DNA of 64,000 nt, taken from Isoetes taiwanensis (lineage: Eukaryota > Streptophyta > Lycopodiopsida > Isoetales > Isoetaceae). The translations under genes were made by a program, and so were the position numbers. The stretch covers positions 62,001 to 126,000 of the forward strand of contig JAJEKV010000374.1 of NCBI GenBank assembly GCA_021234155.1, in the 5' to 3' direction. This document shows positions 34,844 to 45,350 of the stretch, piece by piece (the stretch's first letter is position 1; every line of letters starts with the position of its first letter). Below the pieces are notes generated by a model, which worked only from the letters and a program-made list of their open reading frames with translations, had not been told where the DNA came from and did not search any database.

Positions 34844-36382
34844 CTATTCTGTTTCATTCTCTATGGACAGGGTGGAGTCAAGAGCAGGTCTTCCACAAGC
34901 TATCTCTAGCAGAAGTACTCCAAAGCTCGTTAGCCACACCCATGAAAGCCAATTCAGGAGCAATATATCCTCTAGTGCCTGCTTGTGTCATGCTCTGTTG
35001 CAGTTTAGCTTCATCCATGAGCTTAGCCAGACCAAAGTCTCCCAAATGGGCCACAAAGTTGGCGTCTAGAAGGACGTTTGCAGCCTTAATGTCTCTGTGT
35101 ATAATTTTCTGGTCCCATCCGCCATGCAAATAAGCCAATCCTTCAGCGATGCCTTGCACTATCCCATACCGCTTGCTCCAAGGAAGGAAATTGCTTAAGG
35201 AAAAGAGGTGTTTGTCTAAACTGCCATTCTGCATATATTCATACACCAAAATCAGTTGGCCATTTTGGTGGCACCAGCCTCTTAAGCTTACCAAATTCTT
35301 ATGCCCAATCACAAATATCTCTGCAATGAAATGGTTGTGACTATATTTGGAGGTTTGTGACATCACCTTCACTGCCACAATAGATTTGTCATTAAGTAAA
35401 ATTCCTTTATAAACCGTCCCGAAGCCACCTTCACCTAGGAGCTGGTCGTCACTAAAACCCAGTGTGGCTGCATGGAGATCAAAGTAGTTGAATTTATGGA
35501 CAAGTTTTTCCTCGAGCACAAGTTCCCATATATTACTCTCTTGTTTGGCTTCTAGGCTGCGTCTTTTAGTGCGCTTCTTTTGCAATCTAATGCAGATGTA
35601 GACTATAACGGAAGACGCGGTGAAGGCTATGGCGGCACCTATAATTGCTGCAACAGTTGTGGTAGCAATTTACGAGATGAGGGGGCGGTGGTGAAGGTGG
35701 TGGAAGATTAGGGAGGAGAGAGCAGGCGGAGTTGGAGTTGAAGGACTTCGAGCTGGAGATGGACTTAGAGTTGGAGGAGGATTTAAAGTTGGAGTTGGAG
35801 GACCTGAGGGTTGGAGTTGGGGGGAGGGCTTAGACCTGAAGGTGGATGAGTTAAAGGTGGGGGCTTGGAGTTGGAGTTGGAGGTGGAGTTGGAGATGGAG
35901 CGGGGAGAAAAATGTGATTGCCAACTTCATTCCAGCAGAAAATCGCTGGATTTGTGCGGATATAATAATAAGTTTGGGCTTGGCGAGCAATTTGTTCCGC
36001 CTTTCGGCATATAGTTTCAAGCATACCTGGCGATGAAGTAAAAGGGCTTTTTGTTTGGGGGTCGTCACTATAAGTACAGGTATCATACTCACTATTGTTC
36101 ACCTGAATCACATTATGGGGTTGTTTAAACACGAATGCTGTAAAAAACCAACAACCACCATTTAAGATGAATTACGAACCAGCCAGTAGAATAACAACGC
36201 AGTAGGTGTTAGAAATATCAAACTAAGAGGGACATTAAAACTCACTGAGAGTGTCGTTATCTGAGAAGGTCACGTCAGAAGCCCATGCTTTGTAATCAGC
36301 CAGAGCTTCCCCCAACAATGTAATCCATTGACGAGGTGGAAGGAAGAAGCAACATTTCTAGTAACAGTAGAATCGCAGGCAT
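34844..36382 (-). pseudogene. Receptor-like kinase with phytocyanin-like ectodomain, broken
   Basis: Exon 1 (36382-36246) starts with a signal peptide (MPAILLLLEMLLLPSTSS) and DYIVGGSSG. It then shifts frame to DYKAWASDVTFSDNDTL, the start of a phytocyanin fold. A 108-bp phase-1 intron follows at the usual phytocyanin position, and exon 2 opens FVFKQPHNVIQVNNSEYDTC. After a second frameshift it reads FSAGMKLAIT, a Pro/Ser-rich linker, a TAA stop (35670-35672), a TM helix (ATTTVAAIIGAAIAFTASSV) and a kinase. The kinase has LGEGGFGTVYKG, VAVKVM, HRDIKAANVLLD, GDFGLAKLM and GYIAPELAFMG. A deletion after GVANE removes subdomain IX residues; SFGVLLLEIACGRPALDSTL follows in another frame to a stop at 34844. 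In the copper site His (PHNV) and Met survive, while the Cys and second-His positions read Arg, as in early-nodulin-like domains. The kinase resembles the L-type lectin receptor kinase group. The domain order is visible; an ancestral function is inferred. Confidence 0.75.
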
Positions 36383-37268
36383 AGTTGAGGAGTTGTGGCA
36401 TGACGTAAAAATACTATCTATCTATCTCTCACATTTAGATTGCCCATGGTATCTAGATTACATCTATGACCGTGATTTCACAGCCCCATGGTATCTAGAT
36501 TATATCTATGACAGTGATTTCACAGCTTCTAAATTGCAAGTATTATCCAATCCTATGTTATAAATATGCAAGAAATGTTGATGTTGGACCTGTGTCAAAG
36601 ATGTCAATTCAGTTATGCTAGATTACTCGGATTAGTGCCCGCATCAGTCAAACCATCAACTATTGTCGAATAATCAGATGCACCATCCACTAGTATTCTT
36701 AAAAAATGCCAACAAAAAAATACATTAGCATCCTGTCATGCTCTTTAAAAAAATGTTCTTAGCTACATGCCATACTGACCAAAAGGATGAGCTCCACAGA
36801 TAGATAGCCAAACTTATATAGAATTCGTGAAATCTTTCAGCGCCTAGTGCCTCATAGTGGTGGTAATGGGGTGTCCATATATTGCTCCAACTATGATATA
36901 GCGCACAATATGGTGTTAAAATCATCCGTATCTGACAATGAAACCACAAGCTAATTGCCAAATTTGCATGTAAAAGTAATATGCTTGCACGGCATTCCCA
37001 TAAGTCTGAGGATGACATTGGTTCTGCAAAAGAATGGTCCAATTTCTTGATAATAGATGTGGAAAGCAATATCGGTTAGGCTTAACATAGCAACCAAAAA
37101 CTTGAACTGGAAACCGTAATGCATCACTTTCAAACCGCTTATTTAATTCCATACCTCACATCAAAGAGCCAAAAGGAAATGCAAATGCAAAGCGGGAATA
37201 CATCTCAATCTGAGCTTTTTAACTGAAAACCGGAATGTAGCGGTAAATTAAAAAGCAGCTATCCTTAC
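36383..37268. other. Intergenic
   Basis: CCATGGTATCTAGATTA(C/T)ATCTATGAC is duplicated at about 36,443 and 36,486. No supported gene. Confidence 0.4.
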
Positions 37269-37514
37269 CTATGTTGATCGCTGGGCTTTGCCATAGACCA
37301 GTTTAGAGCAGCAGTTATCAAAATGGCCATGCATTCCCAGCTTTTTTCCAACGAAATCCCTGCAGATTAAAAATAACTGTTGAGTGAATCGGAGCAAAAC
37401 TCAAGGGTAATAAAAAGAGGAGGAAAATATCTAACCTGTGGGCATGTCATAAGGTTCCGGGGAAGATTGCCAAGACCTTGATGCAAGCAAAGCGCCATAG
37501 CTGTATTGCTTCAT
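37269..37514 (-). other. Two exon-like segments with clean splice sites; product unknown
   Basis: ATG at 37,514 opens MKQYSYGALLASRSW... to 37,436, followed by an ACAG/GTTAG donor. The next segment 37,359-37,269 lies between TCTGCAG and CATAG/GTAAGG and joins in frame, reading GISLEKSWECMAIL, then NWSMAKPSDQH. No downstream exon was found and I recognise no family. It may be the 5' end of a gene or a captured fragment. Confidence 0.3.
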
Positions 37515-37789
37515 GGATATCTGCCATCGCTATAACAAGCACTCCACATCGAGCTTCCTGTATTTTTAGAACAGTTCTGTCTAAAGGAAAAATCAAAGGA
37601 AAAAAGGAGGAGTGGCAAAGCGCTATATGCCTGGGTTACATGCCTGGGTTATGCCGGAAGAGTCTGAAGAAGAGCACCATCGCCATAGCCATCGATACCT
37701 GAAGAAGAGTCTGAAGAAGAGCACCTTAGGAAAGCATCGATGCTCGGTTTCATTAGGGCGCTGGCGCCGTAGTCAGTCAGACAAAAAGG

Positions 37790-37836
37790 AGAAAAGGGGG
37801 AAAATTGAAGAGAATCCTCTTCGAATTTCCCCCTTT
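37790..37836. repeat. Hairpin of about 22-bp arms
   Basis: GAGAAAAGGGGGAAAATTGA is followed almost directly by its imperfect inverse TCGAATTTCCCCCTTTCTC. This can form a nearly loopless stem. Confidence 0.5.
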
Positions 37837-38277
37837 CTCAATTTTTAATTTCCCCCACCTATAATTTTTAAATCTCGTATTATTAATCCTATTATTTGTT
37901 TTCCCAAACTGCCCTGCGTTCAGGAAAATGGTGATTCTACTATGATGAAAATCGTGGAGCAAATTTGTCGATGACGATGAGTGTGTGTCAAGATCTCTAT
38001 GCCTGATAGTGTTTTCAGGATTAAAATGTAAGGGGAATCTCCCGATAGTTATTCAGCAATTAATCGCTTCCCTAGCCTCTTCCCGATGCTCCATGTCATG
38101 TCCCCAGACCTGAACCACCTCCACCATTGGAATCTCAAATTCCAACCGAAAGTTTGAGATCGTCTCTTTTTATTGGCCTGTTGCTAAAAGCCAGGCATTA
38201 ACTGACGCTAGTGGAATCTGGTAAGGACAAAATCACACTATATAGAGAACTAAAATAATTATATTTATTAAAGACGA

Positions 38278-38545
38278 ATGACATATTGCCATATGGACAT
38301 TTTTTATTTGCACCCGATCACACCTAGGGTGCCCAACGTCCAGTCACGATTTTGGCACCCTACCGAGTTTCGACGGACAACACCACTTGTCTATGCGTTT
38401 GCCCTGCACCACGTCGGTAAAATTTTCCACTTCTTCCATAGTCTTGCAAGCTTTTGCACCACATAGAGGGTGCAATTTTGTATCGATCAGGGCCATGGCG
38501 CCATTTTCTAGCAAGGATTTAATCGGCCTCAACTCTAATACCAAT
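38278..38545 (-). mobile_element. Possible LTR-retrotransposon leader remnant
   Basis: The minus strand carries TTGGTATTAGAGTTG near 38,543-38,529, close to the Met-tRNA primer site TGGTATCAGAG. It is followed by an open frame of about 65 codons (RPIKSLLENGAMALIDTKLH...) with no recognised domain. The call rests mainly on the primer-site match. Confidence 0.3.
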
Positions 38546-38799
38546 TATACAGTTATGGCTTATGATTTCACGAATTTGAGTTGCTCTTAATTTGCAAAAG
38601 CGTTACAATGAATTGCTATTCTATCTCTCACAACATGTCATGTGCGTAGTCTTTGACATGATTATGAACAAAGAAAGCATATAAACGAAATAAGAGCATA
38701 AAGAATATCATGATATTCATTCATTATGTGGCTGCTTCATGATTAAACCATGCTTTATGACTAAACCTTGGCTCATCCTAGCTGTCACGATGGGAATCC

Positions 38800-39320
38800 A
38801 AAAATTAGAATACCAACAGTCAATTGAAGTGCCACGACTACCCGGACTCTGAATGTTATGTTGTCTGCCTAACTCCCATGAATTTCCATTTGCTTAAAAA
38901 GCAAAAGGGCTTAATTAGCATCTTCATGTTGTTCATATATTGCTATTATAGAGGTCCAAGATATTATACATATGGTACTATATCTCGTGCAAGCATCCTA
39001 CTAAATACTTGATGGGCTTCTCAATGCCCTTGCATTTAGGATACATGTCAATGAGTGCATTTCCAAGTGCATTTTTTAAAAAATGTTACCCCAACTTTAG
39101 CATGTAATAGGGATCTTGAACCAACACAAGCATTCAAGATACCTACATATGTATCCTTATGTGGCCTGAAACCATCATCCTACATTTGCTCAAAAAGCTT
39201 GAGGGCTTTGCCAACATCACCATGTTGCCCTGCATATCCTACAATATGATTGTAGCCCATGAGACTATACTTCGTACATGCATCTTATCAAAAACTCTAA
39301 ATTGGCATATTGCATTGCTC
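38800..39320 (-). pseudogene. PPR protein pseudogene fragment
   Basis: Read on the minus strand from about 39,310 the frame gives RVFDKMHVRSIVSWATII. After a one-base shift it gives VGYAGQHGDVGKALKLFEQM, a stop, DDGFRPHKDTYVGILNACVG and SRSLLHAKV. Lower down it reads LGNALIDMYPKCKGIE and, again shifted, LFKQMEIHG. This is the P-L-S repeat signature of plant pentatricopeptide repeat proteins, which bind organellar RNA. At least two frameshifts and several stops show it is dead. No start, C-terminal E/DYW domain or promoter is present. Confidence 0.75.
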
Positions 39321-40500
39321 CATACTTATAGTACATGCCTATAATTATGTTGCTAATGGTGGTATCTAATTTCATTCCACCCTTTATGAGGTGCACATGC
39401 TATTGGTCTCCAATTTAGGAGGAGGAAAAGATAGAAAAGGAGAACCAACTTTCTACTTTAGAAGACTAGGACCACATTCTTCATTGTTCCAATCCTTCAT
39501 ATTTTGCCACCTCGCCACTCTTCTTTGCCATCTCACCATACTCATGCCATGTCATCTCCCATAATTTTTGCATATAGTCACTTTCTCAGGAAAAAAAAAG
39601 TTTGCTTGCTCTTTTTGATGCCACCTCATCATTTATAGTGCCATATCATTGCCATGCCACCTTGTATGCCACTATTGCACTTTGCACTGCCACTTTGCAC
39701 CAACAAAGCTGATTTCGACCACAACCTATGAAAACCTAAGGCAGCTAAATTTGAAGCCACGTACTCTACATACCATTGGCTGTAGAACCGGTGCCGATTA
39801 TGGTCATCAACCTATCCACCTCCTTTATCTGATCGGGCATGCCAGAAGCCACTGAACTGCCTAGATTGCCAAGTACACACTATCTTTACACTATAGCACT
39901 AGGCTAGGAGCACATTGAGCAAATGGTCAACTAGTTGCCTATAGCAAATCAAATTTGGCTCTATTGGTAATTGGTTCCAAGGTTCCTAGAGTAAATTGGA
40001 TGATTTGAACTCATGGGCAAAGTCAAAACCCCATTTTGGGCTCATTGAAGTGGTCAAATTAGGGGAACACGCTATTTTCCTGTATGTGCCAATTATTTGG
40101 AATTGGCACATCCGTGCAGTGGATGCCCATTTTTTCTTTTTTTTGGGGACGTTTCTTGGAACATGAACTACCATTTCAATAATGGCATTAACAGATGGAC
40201 TTGTTTTAATGCCTCGATCCTTAAATCCTACTAATTTGGGGTTTTAGGTTTTGGTGACCTTCCCTACATCTGGAAGTGGTCGGGGAGCTTGCATGCACAT
40301 TCCCTCGAGGGTTTGAAGAGACCCCAAGAGTGAGAACAAAAAACCCTTCCGGACACACCGGCTCCAAACTTGCCTCGTTGCAATGGCTCGTAACAAGTTG
40401 GACATCATGCGACGAGGCATGCCAGATGGCAGGAAACGACTCTTTGTGCAACTGCATCCAAAATTCTAGAGTTACCCTACGCCAGATGTTTGAGAAATAG
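39321..40500. other. Intergenic; no gene recognised
   Basis: Pyrimidine-rich stretch near 39,470-39,700 with repeated CCA(T/C)CTC and TTTGCC(A/C) words. No supported gene. Confidence 0.4.
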
Positions 40501-40507
40501 ATGCATA

Positions 40508-40735
40508 AGACACAACTTCTAAACTATTGATGAATTCAAAAACATTGTACGGTTGTAGAGTTTATGTAATTAAACATGACATAAATGAGCAATGGTTTTG
40601 CTAAATCAATGTACACTTAAAAACAATCTTATAAGCTAATGACGATTTCTAGAAACTGGTGTGAAATTTCGAATTAGTACAAAGAACATGATGTGAACCA
40701 CTATTGGTTTTGCAAAATTATTATATCTACAAGAA
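40508..40735. repeat. Copy 1 of the 215-bp repeat
   Basis: Matches the three copies at 43,879-44,525, sharing CTAAACTATTGATGA, GTAATTAAACATGA, TCAATGTACACTTAAAAACA and TTTCTAGAAACT. It is separated from them by about 3.1 kb. Confidence 0.75.
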
Positions 40736-41240
40736 ACTTATCGCGGCGGCCAAGGCCGTCGCGAACGTTTCTCTTTATTGACTCACTTACATAGATGGAT
40801 TTTTGTGATGTTCGACTTGCTGTGAGTTCAAAATTAAAATCAAAATTAAACATGTGCTACTCACCAATGTTGTTTTTTATTTTCGTTGGAGGAGGGAAGG
40901 GGAGGAAATGGGCTTGAGATGTTGGACACAAACAATGAGGATAGTTAAGAGTAAGCATCAGTAACATAGTGGCCAATAGTAATATAGTGGACAAACATTT
41001 GTAGAACTTACTGGCTAGGATTTTGTCCAGCAACGACACTATACAATTTGAGAGCACCCAAATTTGAACGCGTGCTATTGCCTTGTGTTTCTGTGCCCCT
41101 AAAGGATAGATGGATGCTATTGAACTCGGTTTTTCCATCTGCATCCATATTTAACAAGTATGGTTGTTACATCTTTCTACCTAGATTATTAGGTATTAAG
41201 AGTTGGAGTTACAATCGTTTTATGGAATTGCAAATTTAGA

Positions 41241-42096
41241 GTGGAAATCTCTGATGTGGAGTTAGATATCCAAAAAATGTGGTGGGGGATTTTGCTCGGC
41301 AAATGCATGGACACTGTACACGTCAAAGACAATAAAGAGCAAGACACTGCGGACAGCCAGAAAGGTCCTGAAAAATTAATGATCCCGCATATGGATCCCG
41401 ACGAACCGGAAATATGGTCAGAGCCAAACTCCAACTGGGATCCAGCTGGTCCCATCAAGCTTGTAATATTTGATGTCAATGGAGTATTAGCTGCAGTATA
41501 CCACGATAAAGACGTCCCCGAGCTTAAGACCTCGCAGATCCAAGCCCGAAAGCGAGCATAAAATCGTGTATCAGAGGCCTAGAGCAAAGATTGTTGAATG
41601 GTGCACAGGCGGGGATTGAAGTGGGCATATGATCTTGTATGGCAAAGAAAAATATTGTCAATGTTCTTGGTGTTCTCGGCCTTCCAGTTTTGAAGTTCAA
41701 GTTCGTTTGGGGAAGCGAAAGGGTCGAGCATGTATCGGGACCTCGATCCAACCATCACAAAGGGAAGCATATTATGGTGAAAAAATTTGGGCCGGGGTTT
41801 ATGAGCAATTCCGGACTATGGCAAACACAACCGCGGCTGATCATAGGCGACTCCGCCTACAAGTGCTATCATAACTTAATAAAATACAATCCTTGCTAAG
41901 GCATATCGACTGAAGAGTATGAGGCGGATAGGTGGTTGTCTTTCGGACTTTGTCTGTCTTGGCGGAATCCCTTTTGCCATTCTTGTCGCCCGATGTGATT
42001 AGGAACTATCCAGAGCCTCCGCGGAACCCGATCCGGAGAGCAAAGGCGATCATGAAAGCTATGGGCGACAAATATTTTGGTGATCAAGAAGAGTGA
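41241..42096 (+). pseudogene. FCP1/HAD-like phosphatase, processed-looking pseudogene
   Basis: The first open stretch (41241-41561) ends in AGPIKLVIFDVNGVLAAVYH, the motif-I region of the plant FCP1-homology (HAD) family, in which the usual DxDxT becomes DVNGV. After a frameshift come RPRAKIVEWCTGG and EVGI, then a TGA where the family has Trp, then SCMAKKNIVNVLGVLGLP. Next come KHIMVKKFGPGFMSNSG and PRLIIGDSAYKCYHN, the motif-III/IV Asp region. The tail NYPEPPRNPIRRAKAIMKAM ends at TGA 42,094. Intact relatives dephosphorylate Ser/Thr, such as the RNA polymerase II CTD. The absence of introns, frameshifts, stop and nearby A-tailed terminus (43,365) suggest a dead retrocopy. Confidence 0.6.
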
Positions 42097-42189
42097 CCTA
42101 CTGCTTTGGATAGTCAAATTGTGTGAATATTGTAAACAAGCGTGAACAAATGTACTACATTTTGTAATGAATATACTTGTATATTGAGT

Positions 42190-42430
42190 TTTATTTGGCT
42201 TTCTCGACTCGCTGAGTCGAGAAAGGCATGCTATCTGATGATGAAACCATTTGTATGTTTGTTTGTGTGGTTGGATGCAGCCACAATCTATTATGATAAT
42301 GGTTGTACATTGGGTTTCTGGGCCTTTCGACCATTTGTATGCTTAGGTGTGTGATTGGATGCAACCATATTCTAATGAGAATGGTTGTACTTTGACTTTT
42401 TCGGGCCTTTTCGGCTCGCCGAGAAAGACA
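42190..42430. repeat. Tandem duplication, about 110-bp unit
   Basis: ACCATTTGTATG(T/C)TT...GTGTG(G/A)TTGGATGCA(G/A)CCA recurs near 42,247 and 42,331, and CTCGACTCGC / TTCGGCTCGC followed by GAGAAAG flank both. Fits a repetitive 3' region of a transposed unit. Confidence 0.5.
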
Positions 42431-43337
42431 CTACTCCACGTCATTGGATGCGGTTGTATGGAATGAATGTTCTCCATTGTAATTTGATTTCAACATTCTT
42501 TTCTTCGTTTTGTTAATCATAGACTCTCCTTGCTCGAGGTGGTTCGAGCACTGATCCGACACCGGCCACGAGATCAGCTTAGGCATCCGCGAGACCGCTC
42601 CAGGCACGCCTGATCCCGCTCAAAGGCGGAAGAAATACCGTTCGGCATAGATCCGCTCACGCTACACTCTTGCCCGCCTTTGGGATTAGGTTGCTCGTGA
42701 ATTCAGGCGCCATGCACACCCAGGGGGATAAAGATTTCTGCGAAGAAATTTGAGGCGGTCCGGGAAGCTCAAAGCATCTTGCAAGCATTGCATAACATCC
42801 CACGGAGGTTGGGGAAGGAGCATATTCGATGAAAAGCTGCGGGGGGCGAGTGGAGAAGTCGGGTGGACAGGTCGGCGGTAGCTCGAGAGGCACCTCCCGT
42901 GAGGCATTCCACACTCTTGAGGTTGCCCCAAGGCTTACGGTCGTGAAGAAGCCCGCCAAGTTAATCCCCTAAGGTGGACCACCTACCAAGATGATGTAGC
43001 TGTAGTAGTGACAAGACCGCCATGGTCTCTGCGTCCGATGTAAAATACATTGTACCTATTCAATTTATTAATAAAAATTCTTTTTCAACTAGAGCTTTGG
43101 TTTCAATCTTTAATGAATTTCCTTTGTTTCAGTTGCATTGTTCTTGTTCTCGACTCGCTATCCAGGGATAACTGGAGGAAAGCTTCGATGCAGAGTTCTA
43201 GACATAAATTCGAATTAAGGATAGTTCTCGGGTCGGGGTGCTCCTTTTCGTGTAAATTAACAGGGTTCCGAAAAAAAATGGGAATGGAATGAGTCGCACT
43301 TTAATTAAATACGACTTCTTTGTAACATTACCATTCT
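42431..43337. other. Non-coding interior of the inserted block
   Basis: GC-richer stretch (42,540-42,970), then AT-rich sequence. No recognised gene. Confidence 0.4.
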
Positions 43338-43380
43338 TTTAATATATTGATGATATAGTTCTTCAAAAAAAAAAAAAAAT
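43338..43380 (+). mobile_element. LINE-type 3' terminus with poly(A)
   Basis: TTTTAATATATTGATGATATAGTTCTTC followed by 15 A closely resembles the terminus at 3,196-3,230 (TTTAATATATTTCTATATTC plus an A run). It marks the end of a retrotransposed unit on the plus strand. Confidence 0.5.
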
Positions 43381-43878
43381 TCCGTCCAACAGCTTCTGTA
43401 TCAAAATCAAATTCTGTATCTTTAGCTTGGTCAGAATCTTGGAGACTCGCATCAACGCCACAAATGAAATTATCCCCTGCAACCCAGATTTCACTATGAG
43501 ATTTTGGAGCAAACGAGTTTTGCAACAAGACTCAAGATGATTTCAGATCAGCCTGAAGTCTGCGGATTTGGGCATGCTTGAGTATCACATGCGAGGAAAA
43601 AGAGAAACTTTGCATAGCAATAAATATGTATTGAAGAAAAATGGATCAATTGAAGAAGCGGAAGGCCTCAGAAATTGCGGATGAGGAGGCGATCTTAGAA
43701 GATTGCCCAAGAGCATATAGAAGATCGCCAAACGTGTCATCGTCTAAAATTAATACGACCTTTTTTTTATCTTCGATTTTTTCCCCCGGACAGACACGAT
43801 AACATGGCGGCAAATTAGTAAAAGAATAAAGAGCATATTCTCAAAGAATCTTGCCTATAGCAATTATATAGTTTAGAT

Positions 43879-44525
43879 AAAACACATTTTCTAAACTATT
43901 GTATGATTGTAGAATTCATGTAATTAAACATAGCATGAACTAGCAATGATCTTGTTAAATCAAATGTACACTTAAAACAGTCTTACAAACTAATGAGATT
44001 TCTAGAAACTAGTGTAAAAGTTTGAATTAGTACGAAAAATATAATATGAACTATTATTGGTTTTGTAAAATCAGTATATGCATAAAACACATCTTTTAAG
44101 CTATTGATGATTCCAAAAAACTATTGTATGATTAAAGAATTCATGTAATTAAACATGATATGAACTAGCAATGACTTTGCTAAATCAATGTACACTTAAA
44201 AACAATCTTACAAATTAATGATGATTTCTAGAAACTAGTGTGAAATTTCGAATTGATACAAAAAATATGACGTGAACTACTATTGGTTTTGTAAAATCAA
44301 TATATGCATAAAACACATCTTTTAAACTATTGATGATTCCAAAAAACTATTGCACAATTAAAGAATTCATGTAATTAAACATGATATGAGCTAGCAATGA
44401 TTTTGCTAAATAAATGTACACTTAAAAACAACCTTACAAACTAATGATGATTTCTAGAAACTAGTACAAAATTTTAAATTAGTATATAAAACATGATATG
44501 AACTACTATTGATTTTGCATAACCA
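43879..44525. repeat. 215-bp tandem repeat, three copies
   Basis: Units begin near 43,879, 44,094 and 44,310, spaced 215-216 bp. Each contains AAACACATTTT(T)CTAA or AAACACATCTTTTAA, GAATTCATGTAATTAAACAT and GATTTCTAGAAACTAGT. They are about 85-90% identical. A fourth copy lies at 40,508. Confidence 0.8.
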
Positions 44526-44837
44526 GGAAGGACACATGGTTTTTTTTACATTATGGATTGTTGTATAAAAAAACCACATACATACTGGTTTTCGTGCTAA
44601 TTTTTTATACAAGTTCATTTTTGGGGGCCTTGTGATGGTCTGCAACCTAACTCGTCACAAAGATGCAAAGAGCTTTAGCAATACAGAAAAGAATAAAGAA
44701 TGACCAGGTATCAATCAGCAGGGATAAAGAATGGTCAAATTTGATCAGAATGAGAAGCATTATGGTGGAAAATCTGCTGATCTGTGTGGAAACTTTGCAG
44801 GCCTGTAGGAAAAAAATCCGATTTCAGAAAGGGTAAG

Positions 44838-45098
44838 AGCATGTTAGGGCCTACATGTTTTGGAAACTACCTGGAAAATACTCGGGGTAGTCAAAGATGA
44901 TGATATATTTGAGTTCTTAACATCTTCTTGACATCACAAAGTACCTTACAACATGTATGTACTACTACTCTTGAACATAACACAATTTCTTTATGTCAAT
45001 CTTGTAGTCTAGGTACTTTAAAATACAATTATGTACTTGCACAGAAGTACACAGAAAAGTACCTTTTTGGTAATTTTTTATGTAGGCCCTAACATGCT
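44838..45098. mobile_element. MITE with perfect 19-bp TIRs
   Basis: AGCATGTTAGGGCCTACAT (44838-44856) is exactly inverted at 45080-45098. The similarity extends outward through GGGTAAG / GGGTGAA, so the true termini may lie about 8-20 bp further out. The interior repeats AAAGTACCTT and GTACTT words. No clear target duplication was found, so the superfamily is open. Confidence 0.65.
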
Positions 45099-45139
45099 TT
45101 CACCCGAAATCAGATCATTCGAAAAGGATCGAATATGGC

Positions 45140-45345
45140 ACAGCGGAAAAATCAGAGATTTGAAGCATCGAGCTGCAAAAACGAGAGGAAGTGCTGGGAT
45201 TAAGCAGCCCAAATTCGAGATTTGAAGCGCCGAGCTGCAGAAATGCAAGAAATTGAACGGATCAAGCAGCAGAATTAAACCCAAATTGTAGATTTTCGAT
45301 GGAGGAATCGATCGGATCAAGCAGCAAAATCAAGCCCAAATCGGT
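45140..45345. repeat. Short diverged repeats (CGGATCAAGCAGC)
   Basis: GGATCAAGCAGCA(G/A)AAT(T/C)AA is present at about 45,259 and 45,313, and GAGATTTGAAGC at 45,152 and 45,218. It lies immediately 3' of the EDR2-like exon, where an intron would be. Confidence 0.5.
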
Positions 45346-45350
45346 TATAC

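Larger units (their letters stand above)
40740..43875. other. 3.1-kb block inserted into the 215-bp repeat array
   Basis: The repeat array stops at about 40,735 and resumes at about 43,879. The left border reads CTACAAGAAACTTATCGCGG, with a CGCGGCGGCCAAGGCCGTCGCG near-palindrome, reminiscent of a CACTA-type end. The block contains the FCP1-like pseudogene, tandem repeats and a LINE-type 3' terminus, so it is probably composite. Target duplication not resolved. Confidence 0.45.

Noticed and set aside
34878-35585. Reading the kinase ORF alone as an intact short kinase gene
   Set aside because: It ends within subdomain VIII-IX because of a deletion, and the rest of the kinase is found in another frame downstream.
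36725-37152. Minus-strand frames with VFGCYVKPNRY, considered as Copia integrase
   Set aside because: No ordered integrase motifs accompany it and the resemblance is too short.
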